Both the position numbers and the translations under genes were made by a program. The notes beneath the pieces were generated by a model. That model was not told the DNA's origin. It ran no database searches and saw nothing but the letters and a program-made list of their open reading frames with translations. DNA of 64,000 bases from Lysobacter sp. K5869 (GTDB lineage: Bacteria > Pseudomonadota > Gammaproteobacteria > Xanthomonadales > Xanthomonadaceae): positions 3,263,001-3,327,000 of the forward strand of contig NZ_CP072597.1 in NCBI RefSeq assembly GCF_018847975.1. The letters run 5' to 3'. Below, piece by piece: positions 41,601 to 49,296 of the stretch. Position 1 is the first letter of the stretch. Each line of letters begins with the position of its first letter.

Positions 41601-42263
41601 TCAGGCGGCGTCGTCCTCGCCGTCCAGCTCCGGCCCGCCGCGCAAGTGCGCGGCGAGGAACGCGCGCGCCTTGCGCCAGTCGCGGCGGATGGTTCGGTCG
41701 GTCAGCCCCAGCACTTCGCCGATCTCGATATCGCTCATGCCGGCGAAGTAGCGCATCTCCACCAGTTGGGTGAGCCGCGGCTCGACCGCGCTGAGCGCTT
41801 CCAGCGCGCGGTCGATGGTCAGCAACTGATCCAGGTCCGGATCGTAGGAGGGTTCGTAATGCGGATCGGCGCGGTCGGCGAGGTAGCTTTCCTCGTACTT
41901 GAGCCGCTTGAGCCGGCGCACTTCGTCGAGCAGCGCGTAGCGCATCGCTTGCGACAGCACCGCGAGCAGGTGCTGGCGGTTGTTGAGGGTCAGCTTGTCC
42001 TGATTCAAGCGCAGCCAGGTGCGGTTGATCAGCGAGGTCGCCGAGCGCTTGCTGCCGCGGCGCCAGCGCCGGCGGATCTGCAGCGAAGCGGCTTCGTGCA
42101 GGTCTTTGTAGAGCAGGGTGTAGACGCGGTCCCAAGCGCCGGGCTGGCCGCTTTGGGCCGCGACGATGAGTTGGGTGACCGAGTCCAGCGTCGCTTGCGG
42201 AAACTCGAATTCGTCCGTTGCCGGTGGAGCGGTGGTATCGCGCGAGGGGCCTTCTTGAGTCAT
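41601..42263 (-). CDS. ECF sigma factor, kinase-linked (ECF43-like)
   Basis: RNA polymerase sigma factor of 220 residues from the Sigma70_ECF/TIGR02999 group. Region 2 spans about 25-110 and region 4 about 140-205, with the helix-turn-helix around MSDIEIGEVLGLTDRTIRRD. In region 2.2 most ECF sigmas have DAED before LVQETFLRL; here residues 74-83 read SATSLINRTW, so acidic positions are replaced by Ser/Thr and a Lys/Arg-rich stretch precedes them. No anti-sigma gene is present; instead two Ser/Thr kinases lie downstream in the same operon. In the Vibrio EcfP/PknT system such a sigma is activated by phosphorylation of the equivalent Thr; T76 is the candidate here. Confidence 0.92.
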   Translation of the reverse strand: MTQEGPSRDTTAPPATDEFEFPQATLDSVTQLIVAAQSGQPGAWDRVYTLLYKDLHEAASLQIRRRWRRGSKRSATSLINRTWLRLNQDKLTLNNRQHLLAVLSQAMRYALLDEVRRLKRLKYEESYLADRADPHYEPSYDPDLDQLLTIDRALEALSAVEPRLTQLVEMRYFAGMSDIEIGEVLGLTDRTIRRDWRKARAFLAAHLRGGPELDGEDDAA

Positions 42264-42629
42264 GTCCGGTTTAATTTCGGCTGGACGATGGGATTCTCGT
42301 TAGCACCGACTTCGCGGTTGGCGGTCGAGTCCGCAAAGAAATACGCCAATCGTGTGGATTTGTCGATAACGGTTTATCCGAAAAATTGAGACGGCGATAT
42401 TGCTTATCGTCATGTGGTAAGGATGCAATTGCCGGTTGGCATTTTTCTGGTGCTGCTATTTCGAAATTCCGCACATCGAAGCCACGCAGCGGCATGCACG
42501 CAGCGGCATTCTTATTGATTCGATACGCAAAAAATCCGCATCGGTTTCGATAGCGGAGTCGGCGGAGTTTCGATTGTTCGCGATAAACCGCGTTCGGCTT
42601 CGCCGTCGTCGGCGCGCGCGCGAGCGGCT
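42264..42629. promoter_or_regulatory. AT-rich upstream region of the sigma-kinase operon
   Basis: These 366 bases between the pxpC stop and the sigma start are clearly richer in A/T than the flanking genes and contain no convincing gene. A 14-base direct repeat, CACGCAGCGGCAT, occurs twice in tandem (42482-42495 and 42496-42509). The sigma-operon promoter should be here, read leftward, possibly with an autoregulated ECF-type site, but I cannot place -35 and -10 elements reliably. Confidence 0.45.
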
Positions 42630-43616
42630 TCAAGCCGCGCCGACGCGGTCGGCGATGGCCCAGCGCAAGCGCGCCAGTTCGGCCGCGGCCGCGACGCGCG
42701 CGGCGCGCGCCTCGTTTTCGTCGCAGGCGCGGAAGTACAACTTCGTATTGGGCCGGGCCTGCGCCAGCCGCGGCAGGTCGGCGGCGATGACGTGGCCCAG
42801 GCGCGGGTAGCCGCCGACGGTTTGCGCGTCGGCGAGCAGCACGATCGGACCGCCGTCGGCGGGCAGCTGGATGGTGCCCGGCGCGACCGGTTCGGACACG
42901 CGGCCGCCGGCCGCGGTGCCGGCATCGAGCGCGTCGCCGCTCAAGCGCAGGCCCTGGCGGTTGCTGGCCGCCTCGACCTTCCAGCCGCTGTCGCCGAAGC
43001 GCAGCGCGGTCTCGCTCAGGGCGGGAGCGCGGGTCGGTACGTAGCGGATCGGCGCGTGCGGGTCTTCGCCGAAGTCCGGATCGATCCACCAACCCGGTGC
43101 GCGCGGCGCGTCGATGCGTTCGGCGCGGCGCGGTCCCAGCGGCACGCGGTCGCCGGCGCGCAGCGCGCGGCCGTCCAGTCCGCCGAAGCCGCCGCGCAGG
43201 TCGGTGCCGCGGCTGCCCAGCACCGGCGCCACCGCGAGGCCGCCGGCCACCGCCAGCCACGCGCGCACGCCGGAGCGCATGCCGCCGATGGACAAGGTGC
43301 CGGCCGGCAGATCGAGCGGGCGCGCGGCGGGCAGCGGTTGGCCGTCGAAGCGCAGCTCGCAGGCCGCGCCGAGCAGCGCCACCCGCGCCGGCGCGCGCAG
43401 GCGCAGGGTCGGCCCGTGCAGGGCCAGTTCCAGCACCGCGGCGGCGGGCGGATTGCCGACCAGGGCGTTGGCGAGGATCGCGCAGCGCGGGTCGAGCGCA
43501 CCGCCGCGGCCGACGCCGAGGTGGCGCCAGCCGTCGCGGCCGAGGTCTTGCACGCAGCTCAGCGCGCCGGGCGCGAGCACGTCGATCCAGTCGTCCTGGC
43601 GCGGCGCGGACGTCAT
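42630..43616 (-). CDS. pxpC: 5-oxoprolinase subunit PxpC
   Basis: Carboxyltransferase-domain subunit (AHS2/KipA family) of the 5-oxoprolinase complex PxpABC. The ATG at 43616 overlaps the pxpB stop (ATGA), giving 328 residues, a usual length. Family features are LAPGALSCVQDLGRDGWRHL near the N-terminus, GALDPRCAILANALVGNP, SGVRAWLAVAGGLAVAPVLG with GSRGTDLRGGFGG, SNRQGLRLSG and VGGYPRLGHVIAADLPRL. It is the last gene of the dlh-hit-pxpB-pxpC chain. pxpA lies 22 kb further on the same strand. These proteins were long annotated as urea amidolyase-like or allophanate hydrolase subunits; 5-oxoproline is the better-supported substrate. Confidence 0.94.
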   Translation of the reverse strand: MTSAPRQDDWIDVLAPGALSCVQDLGRDGWRHLGVGRGGALDPRCAILANALVGNPPAAAVLELALHGPTLRLRAPARVALLGAACELRFDGQPLPAARPLDLPAGTLSIGGMRSGVRAWLAVAGGLAVAPVLGSRGTDLRGGFGGLDGRALRAGDRVPLGPRRAERIDAPRAPGWWIDPDFGEDPHAPIRYVPTRAPALSETALRFGDSGWKVEAASNRQGLRLSGDALDAGTAAGGRVSEPVAPGTIQLPADGGPIVLLADAQTVGGYPRLGHVIAADLPRLAQARPNTKLYFRACDENEARAARVAAAAELARLRWAIADRVGAA

Positions 43617-44428
43617 CGGGCCGGGGTCCGGGCCGCGTCGGCAACGGTTCCGGCGCCGCGCGGCGCGGGCGTTGCGGGGTTCGGCGCGCCGGCTTGGCGC
43701 GCCGCGGCTTCGGGCGAGCCCGCTTCGAGCGCATGAAACTCGTCGGCGCCGATGGGACGCAAGCGCACCCGGTCGCCGGGCTGCAACAGGCTCGGGGTGT
43801 CGCGCGCGGCATCGAACAGGCGCAGCGGCGTGCGTCCGAGCAAGCGCCAGCCGCCCGGACCGGGGCGCGGATAGATGCCGGTCTGGGCGCCGCCGATGGC
43901 GACGCTGCCGGCGGCGACCTGGGTGCGCGGCGTCGCCAGCCGCGGCAGCGCCAGCGCCGGTTCCAGCCCGGACAGATACGGAAACCCCGGCGCGAAGCCG
44001 ATCATCGCCACGCGGTAATCGCCGCCGCTGTGGCGTTCGATCAGTTGCGGCGGCGACAGGCCCAGTTCGTGCGCGGCGGCGTCGAGGTCGGGGCCGAACT
44101 CGCCGCCGTACGCGACCGGGATCTCGACCGTGCGCGCGGCGCCGCCGCGCGCGTCGTCGTCCGCCGATTCGTTGCAATGCCGCAGCAGCCACGCGCGCAC
44201 CGCCTCGGCTTCGACCGCGTGCGGATCGAAGAACACCGCCAGACTGGCGTAAGCCGGAACCAGATCGCGCAGCCACGCCGGCGCCTGCGCGCGCACCCGC
44301 GCGGCCAGCGCGTGCACGCGCGCGTTGAGCGCGTCGTCGATGCGCTCGCCCAGGCGCAGCAGCCACGCATCGTCGGCCAGCGCTTCGAATTCCACCGTCG
44401 CCACGGCCGGCGTCGCGCGCGCGCTCAC
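43613..44428 (-). CDS. pxpB: 5-oxoprolinase subunit PxpB
   Basis: Carboxyltransferase-domain subunit (AHS1/KipI family) of PxpABC. The GTG at 44428 overlaps the HIT gene stop (GTGA) and begins VSARATPAVATVEFEALADD, giving 271 residues, a little over the family norm because of an Ala/Pro-rich C-terminal tail. Conserved blocks include VEIPVAYGGEFGPDLDAAA, FAPGFPYLSGLEPALALPRL and PGPGGWRLLGRTPLRLFD. KipI-type proteins in Bacillus were first described as kinase inhibitors, but PxpB-PxpC pairs act in pyroglutamate hydrolysis. Coupled by overlap to pxpC downstream. Confidence 0.94.
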   Translation of the reverse strand: MSARATPAVATVEFEALADDAWLLRLGERIDDALNARVHALAARVRAQAPAWLRDLVPAYASLAVFFDPHAVEAEAVRAWLLRHCNESADDDARGGAARTVEIPVAYGGEFGPDLDAAAHELGLSPPQLIERHSGGDYRVAMIGFAPGFPYLSGLEPALALPRLATPRTQVAAGSVAIGGAQTGIYPRPGPGGWRLLGRTPLRLFDAARDTPSLLQPGDRVRLRPIGADEFHALEAGSPEAAARQAGAPNPATPAPRGAGTVADAARTPAR

Positions 44429-44835
44429 CGCGCCAGCGCGTCCTGCAGCACGCGCAGGCGCTCCACCAGCGCTTCGGGCGAATACGGTTGCGCGGTGGCC
44501 ATGCCCCACACCGGCCGCGGCCAGGCGATGTCCTCGCGATAACGGGCGATCACGTGCACGTGCAACTGCGGCACCAGATTGCCGAGCGCGGCGACGTTGA
44601 GCTTGTGCGGCTTGAACGCGGCCTGCAGCGCGCGGCTGACGGCGGCGATTTCGCGGGTCAGCGCGAGCTGCTGCGCTTCGTCGAGATCGATCAACTCGAC
44701 CGCGCCGTCCACGCGCGGCACCAGGATCAGCCAGGGATGGTTGGCGTCGTCCATCAACCGCAGCTCGCACAAATCGAATTGCGCGACCGGATGGGTGTCG
44801 TCGGCCAGTTGCGGGTGCAGGTGCCAGGGATTCAT
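44425..44835 (-). CDS. HIT domain protein
   Basis: Histidine-triad nucleotide-binding protein of 136 residues. The signature is NLVPQLHVHVIARY, with H92 and H94 in the HxHxx motif; the active His should be among these. HIT proteins hydrolyse or transfer nucleotidyl groups from dinucleotides or adenylated compounds. It starts at 44835 inside the dienelactone-hydrolase stop (ATGA) and ends inside the pxpB start (GTGA), so it is a tightly packed operon member. A direct role in pyroglutamate metabolism is not known; the 5-oxoprolinase reaction uses ATP, but any link is speculative. Confidence 0.9.
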   Translation of the reverse strand: MNPWHLHPQLADDTHPVAQFDLCELRLMDDANHPWLILVPRVDGAVELIDLDEAQQLALTREIAAVSRALQAAFKPHKLNVAALGNLVPQLHVHVIARYREDIAWPRPVWGMATAQPYSPEALVERLRVLQDALAR

Positions 44836-45494
44836 TTCAGCGCGTCCGCGAGGAAGTCCAGGGTCCGCGTCCACGCCAGCGCGGCGCTGGCGGGATCGTA
44901 CTGATCGCCGAGGTCGCGGTTGAAGGCGTGGTCGGCGTCGTAGGTGTGGATCGGCGCGTTCGGCAGCGCTGCGCGGTGGCGCTCGATCGCCTCGGCCGGA
45001 ATGCTGGCGTCGCGGGTGCCGAAGTGGAACATCATCGGCGCGCGCAGCGGCTCGCCGAGGAAGGGCAGGGTGCGCGCGCCGTAGTAGCTCACCGCCGGCA
45101 CGCCGTGGCGGGTGTTGGCCAGGAACGCCAGCGTGCCGCCCCAGCAGAAGCCGACCGCGCCGGTGCGCAGGCCTTCGCTTTGCAGCAGATGGACGGCGGC
45201 GCCGGCGATGTCGCTGGCGCGGTCGAAGCCGACCGCGTTGCGCAGCTCGACGCCGCGCGCATGGGCGCTTGGGTCGTAGGGCAGTTCGACGTCGCGCTCG
45301 ACCGGGTCGAACACCGACGGGGCCAGGGCCGCGTAGCCGGCCTCGGCGAAGCGCTCGGTCACCGCGCGGATGTGCGGATTGACGCCGAAGATCTCCTGCA
45401 GGACCACCACGCCGCCGCGCGGCACCCCGCTGGGGTCGGCGCGCCAGGCCCGGACGGGGCCGGCGGGGGTGTCCAGATCGATCCAATGAGCCAT
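44832..45494 (-). CDS. Dienelactone hydrolase family protein
   Basis: Alpha/beta-hydrolase of 220 residues. The family triad is visible: nucleophile C117 in GFCWGG, D162 in FHFGTRDASIP and H189 in YDADHAFNRD. The N-terminal VVLQEIFGVNPHIRAVTERF is the classic DLH segment. It probably hydrolyses an ester or lactone, but no aromatic catabolism genes are near, so dienelactone itself is an unlikely substrate. It is the first gene of the dlh-hit-pxpB-pxpC chain and diverges from rimO across a 185-base gap that should contain both promoters. Confidence 0.92.
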   Translation of the reverse strand: MAHWIDLDTPAGPVRAWRADPSGVPRGGVVVLQEIFGVNPHIRAVTERFAEAGYAALAPSVFDPVERDVELPYDPSAHARGVELRNAVGFDRASDIAGAAVHLLQSEGLRTGAVGFCWGGTLAFLANTRHGVPAVSYYGARTLPFLGEPLRAPMMFHFGTRDASIPAEAIERHRAALPNAPIHTYDADHAFNRDLGDQYDPASAALAWTRTLDFLADALK

Positions 45495-45563
45495 GGGGGC
45501 AAGCTCCTTGTGGGGGAATGTGCGCGAACGGATCCGATTCGCGGGCAGTTTAGCCCCGCAGGC

Positions 45564-45569
45564 TATAAT
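45564..45569 (+). promoter_or_regulatory. Probable -10 element (TATAAT) of rimO
   Basis: A perfect TATAAT in GGCTATAATCC lies 111 bases ahead of the rimO ATG, in the gap between divergent genes. No good TTGACA is seen 16-18 bases upstream, so the -35 element must be weak. Confidence 0.6.
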
Positions 45570-45679
45570 CCGCGCCCCCGAGCGCCTTTCGCGCCCTTAT
45601 CGCACCGCCGCACGCCCGGGCGCGCCATCGCCGCCCGCCGCGTTCGTTCAGGTCCATTCACGTCAGGTTTCCCGCCAGC

Positions 45680-47050
45680 ATGTCCGCCAGCGCCCCGCTC
45701 AATCCCAAAGTCGGTTTCGTCAGCCTGGGCTGTCCCAAGGCCTTGGTCGATTCCGAACGCATCCTCACCCAGCTGCGGGTCGAGGGCTACGACATCGTCC
45801 AGAGCTACGACGACGCCGACGTGGTGGTGGTCAACACCTGCGGCTTCATCGATTCGGCCGTGACCGAGTCGCTGGACGCGATCGGCGAGGCCATCGCCGA
45901 GAACGGCAAGGTCATCGTCACCGGCTGCCTGGGCAAGCGTTCGGAACTGATCCGCGAAGCGCACCCGGACGTGCTGTCGATCAGCGGCCCGCAGGACTAC
46001 GGCAGCGTGATGAGCGCGGTGCACTCGGTGCTGCCGCCCAAGCACGATCCCTTCGTCGATCTGGTCCCGCGCCGCGACGACGGCATCGGCGTCAAGCTCA
46101 CGCCGAAGCACTACGCATATCTGAAGATTTCCGAAGGCTGCAATCACCGCTGCAGCTTCTGCATCATCCCCTCGATGCGCGGCGATCTGGTCTCGCGCCC
46201 GGTCGACGACGTGCTGCGCGAAGCCGAAAAACTCGCGATGGGCGGGGTCAAGGAACTGCTGGTGATCTCGCAGGACACCTCGGCCTACGGCGTGGACGTG
46301 AAGTACGCCGAGCGCCAGTGGCGCGGCAAGGCCTATCAGACCCGGATGAAGGCGCTGTGCGAAGGCCTGAGCGAGCTCGGCATCTGGACCCGCCTGCACT
46401 ACGTGTACCCGTATCCGCACGTCGACGACATTATTCCGCTGATGGCGGAGAACGGCGCCAACGGCATGCCCAAGCTGCTGCCGTACCTCGACATCCCGTT
46501 CCAGCACGCCAGCCCGCGCGTGCTCAAGCTGATGAAGCGCCCGGGCGCGGTCGACAAGACCCTCGAGCGCATCCAACGCTGGCGCTCGATCGCACCGGAC
46601 ATCGCGATCCGCAGCACCTTCATCGTCGGCTTCCCCGGCGAGACCGAGGCCGAGTTCGAGGAACTGCTGGACTTCCTCGACGAAGCCCAGCTCGACCGCG
46701 TCGGCGCGTTCGCCTATTCGCCGGTGGACGGCGCCCAGGCCAACGACCTGCCCGACCCGGTGGACGAAGAGGTCAAGCAAGAGCGTCTGGCGCGCTTCAT
46801 GGAGCGGCAGGCGGAGATCTCCGCGGCCAAGCTCGAAGCCAAGGTCGGAAGCCGGCAGCGTTGTCTGGTCGACGCCATCGACGGCGAACTGGCGATCGCG
46901 CGCTCGATGGCCGACGCGCCGGAGATCGACGGCCTGGTGCAGATCCAGAACGGCGAGAGCGCCGGTTTGCGCGTGGGGCAGTTCGTGGATGTCGAGATCA
47001 TGGGCAGCGACGAACACGATTTGTTCGGCGAGGCGGTCGAGAACGATTGA
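45680..47050 (+). CDS. rimO: Ribosomal protein S12 methylthiotransferase
   Basis: Radical-SAM enzyme that adds a methylthio group to an Asp of ribosomal protein S12. The 456-residue protein has the N-terminal UPF0004 domain with cluster ligands C18 (LGCPK), C54 (NTCGF) and C83 (TGCLG), a radical-SAM domain with C154-x3-C158-x2-C161 (CNHRCSFC), the [19 protein letters not shown] segment that separates RimO from MiaB, and a C-terminal TRAM domain (from about [20 protein letters not shown]). Complete. Repeat array downstream. Confidence 0.97.
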   Translation: MSASAPLNPKVGFVSLGCPKALVDSERILTQLRVEGYDIVQSYDDADVVVVNTCGFIDSAVTESLDAIGEAIAENGKVIVTGCLGKRSELIREAHPDVLSISGPQDYGSVMSAVHSVLPPKHDPFVDLVPRRDDGIGVKLTPKHYAYLKISEGCNHRCSFCIIPSMRGDLVSRPVDDVLREAEKLAMGGVKELLVISQDTSAYGVDVKYAERQWRGKAYQTRMKALCEGLSELGIWTRLHYVYPYPHVDDIIPLMAENGANGMPKLLPYLDIPFQHASPRVLKLMKRPGAVDKTLERIQRWRSIAPDIAIRSTFIVGFPGETEAEFEELLDFLDEAQLDRVGAFAYSPVDGAQANDLPDPVDEEVKQERLARFMERQAEISAAKLEAKVGSRQRCLVDAIDGELAIARSMADAPEIDGLVQIQNGESAGLRVGQFVDVEIMGSDEHDLFGEAVEND

Positions 47051-47096
47051 GCCGGCGCGCGCCGTCGGCTGCCGGCGCGACTCGCCTGGAGCGTGT

Positions 47097-47444
47097 GTAG
47101 GAGCGGCGTAAGCCGCGATCGCGCCGTATCCGCTCGCGCCGAAAGTTTCGTCGTAGCTGCGTTGCCGCGGTCGCGGCTCGCGCCGCTCCTACAGTCGTAC
47201 TACGAAACCAGCCGAAGCCCCTGTAGGAGCGGCGCAAGCCGCGATCGCGCCGTATCCGCTCGCGCCGAAAGTCTCGTCGTAGCTGCGTTGCCGCGGTCGC
47301 GGCTCGCGCCGCTCCTACAGTCGTACTACGAAACCAGCCGAAGCCCCTGTAGGAGCGGCGCAAGCCGCGACCGCGCCGTAGCCGCTCGCGCCGAAAGTTG
47401 CGTCGTAGCTGCGTTGCCGCGGTCGCGGCTTACGCCGCTCCTAC
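47097..47444. repeat. Three-unit 126-bp array of REP doublets
   Basis: The 406-base gap between rimO and the flavoprotein gene holds three tandem units with an exact 126-base period (GTAGGAGC starts at 47097, 47223 and 47349; the last unit is cut after its hairpin). Each unit is an inverted pair: GTAGGAGCGGCGYAAGCCGC and its reverse complement about 95 bases on, around a centre containing CGTCGTAGCTGCGTTGCC. Units are nearly identical, implying recent amplification. No gene is present. Confidence 0.92.
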
Positions 47445-47456
47445 AAGCGCTTCGGG

Positions 47457-48644
47457 TCAGACCGACAGTCCGGCGGCGTTGCCGGAGGCCCATGCCCACT
47501 GGAAGTTGTAGCCGCCGAGCCAGCCGGTCACGTCGAGCACTTCGCCAATGAAGTACAGGCCCGGCACGAGCTTGGATTGCATCGTGCTCGAGGACACGCC
47601 GTCGGTGTTCACCCCGCCCAAAGTGACCTCGGCGGTGCGGTAGCCTTCGGTCCCGCTCGCGACCAACGGCCACGACGACAGCGTCGCAGCCAGCTGCTTC
47701 AATTCCGGCAGGTTGTATTGCTTGACCGGCTTGTTGTGCAGCCAGTGCTCGCACAGACGTTGCGCGAAGCGCTTGGGCATCGCGTCGCCGAGCACGGTCT
47801 TGAGCTCCGCGGCGGGGCGCTCGCGCTGCTGTTGCTGCAGCCAGTCCAGTGCGTCGTGGCCGGGCAGCAGGTCCAGGCGCAGGTTGTCGCCGGGTTGCCA
47901 GTACGAGGAAATCTGCAGGATCGACGGGCCGCTGACGCCGCGGTGGGTGATCAGCAGTTGATTGCTGAACTCGCGACCGTTGCAACTCGCCGTCACCGGC
48001 AGCGACACGCCGCTGAGATCGGCCAGACGCTCTTGATGCTTGCCGCTCAGCGTCAGCGGCACCAAGCCGGCGCGCGTGGGCAGCAGTTCGTGGCCGAAGC
48101 GCTTGGCGACTTCGTAGCCGAAACCCGTCGCGCCCATGCTCGGAATCGACAGGCCGCCGCTGGCGATCACCAGCGACGGCGCGGCGAAGGCGCCGCGCGC
48201 GGTGTGCAGGCGGAAGTCGCCGTCGCCTTCGGCGTGGGCGATGCGTTCGATCGAACAGCCGGTCTCGATGCGCACGCCGGCGGCTTCGCATTCCTCCACC
48301 AGCATCTTCACGATCAGCTTGGACGAGATGTCGCAGAACAGCTGCCCGAGTTCCTTCTCGTGATAGGCGATGCGGTGTTTCTCGACCAGCGCGATGAAAT
48401 CCCACGGCGTGTAGCGCGCCAGCGCGGATTTGCAGAAGTGCGGGTTGGCCGAAAGATAGTTCGCCGGCGTCGCGCCGGTGTTGGTGAAATTGCAGCGGCC
48501 GCCGCCGGACATCAGGATTTTCTTGCCGACCTTGTTGGCGTGCTCGATCAGCAGCACGCGCCGGCCGCGGCGGCCGGCGGTCAGCGCGCACATCAGGCCG
48601 GCGGCGCCGCCGCCGACGATCAGCGCGTCGAAACGCTCGGCCAT
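47457..48644 (-). CDS. HI0933/YhiN family FAD-dependent oxidoreductase
   Basis: Flavoprotein of 395 residues with an N-terminal Rossmann FAD motif ALIVGGGAAGLMCALTAGRR, the family-typical KVGKKILMSGGGRCNFTNTG, SGGLSIPSMGATGFGYEVAK in the middle and a C-terminal FAD-binding end GLYFIGEVLDVTGWLGGYNF. This is the HI0933-like family, also called BaiN/YhiN; the reaction of most members is unknown, and the name BaiN from a gut bile-acid study should not be taken as function here. It follows yaeQ on the same strand with a single base between stop and start, so the two are co-transcribed. Confidence 0.93.
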   Translation of the reverse strand: MAERFDALIVGGGAAGLMCALTAGRRGRRVLLIEHANKVGKKILMSGGGRCNFTNTGATPANYLSANPHFCKSALARYTPWDFIALVEKHRIAYHEKELGQLFCDISSKLIVKMLVEECEAAGVRIETGCSIERIAHAEGDGDFRLHTARGAFAAPSLVIASGGLSIPSMGATGFGYEVAKRFGHELLPTRAGLVPLTLSGKHQERLADLSGVSLPVTASCNGREFSNQLLITHRGVSGPSILQISSYWQPGDNLRLDLLPGHDALDWLQQQQRERPAAELKTVLGDAMPKRFAQRLCEHWLHNKPVKQYNLPELKQLAATLSSWPLVASGTEGYRTAEVTLGGVNTDGVSSSTMQSKLVPGLYFIGEVLDVTGWLGGYNFQWAWASGNAAGLSV

Positions 48645-48645
48645 C

Positions 48646-49206
48646 TCAGGCCGCCCGCGCGGCCGATTCCAGGCGCAGGCGCGGAGTCAGGCTGAGGCTG
48701 TCGCGGTCGCTGGTGAGCGTCACTTCGCCGTCCTGGATCTGGCAATCCAGGCGGAAGCTGCGCTCGACCATCGCCGCCATCGCCTCGACCGAGGCGCTGT
48801 CGATATCGATCACGCTGAGGTTCTTCAGCCGCTGCAGCGCGTTGGCGTTCTTGTCCCACCAGAGGTCGGCCGCGTTGCCGCCGTAGTTGACCACCACCAC
48901 CTGACGCGAACGCCCGCAGGCCTTGCGGATGCGCGATTCGTCGGGCTGGCCGACGTCGATCCACAGTTCGATGTCGCCGGTGTAATCGCGCAGCGCGATC
49001 TCGGGCTCCTCGCCCTCGGCGCTGAGCCCGGGGCCGAACTCCAGCCGCTCGTGCGCGTTCAGGGCGAAGGCGAGCGTGCGCACCATCAGCCGCTGCGGCG
49101 TTTCCGAAGGATGCTGGGCCAGGGTCAGCGGATGGTTGGCGTAGTAGTGCCGGTCCATATCGCTGATTTGCAGTTCGATCTTGACGATGGTGGCGTTGGT
49201 CGCCAT
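48646..49206 (-). CDS. yaeQ: YaeQ family protein
   Basis: Protein of 186 residues matching YaeQ, a cytoplasmic family with a PD-(D/E)XK nuclease-like fold but no proven enzymatic role. Typical segments are MATNATIVKIELQISDMDRH at the N-terminus, HPSETPQRLMVRTLAFAL, LWIDVGQPDESRIRKA and WWDKNANALQRLKNLSV. The ATG at 49206 is chosen because the family starts exactly there; the upstream extension is discarded. It directly precedes the HI0933-type flavoprotein with a one-base gap. Confidence 0.93.
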   Translation of the reverse strand: MATNATIVKIELQISDMDRHYYANHPLTLAQHPSETPQRLMVRTLAFALNAHERLEFGPGLSAEGEEPEIALRDYTGDIELWIDVGQPDESRIRKACGRSRQVVVVNYGGNAADLWWDKNANALQRLKNLSVIDIDSASVEAMAAMVERSFRLDCQIQDGEVTLTSDRDSLSLTPRLRLESAARAA

Positions 49207-49296
49207 GGGCGGAGCCTGCGGGAAAACAGCGCGCATTCTACCCGCGCGGGCCGGCGCGGGCTTGGATCGGGCCGGTTCGGATCGAGCCGGTGCGGA

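Noticed and set aside
38600..41773. 1,057-codon plus-strand frame opposite kinase 2
   Set aside because: Kinase motifs on the minus strand are unambiguous; this frame is a composition shadow.
42436..42810. 124-codon plus-strand gene in the sigma upstream region
   Set aside because: It begins in the AT-rich gap but its second half is antisense to pxpC; no ribosome site and no family similarity.
47097..47444. CRISPR array
   Set aside because: The period is 126 bases, the whole unit is repeated including the centre, and there are no unique spacers or cas genes.
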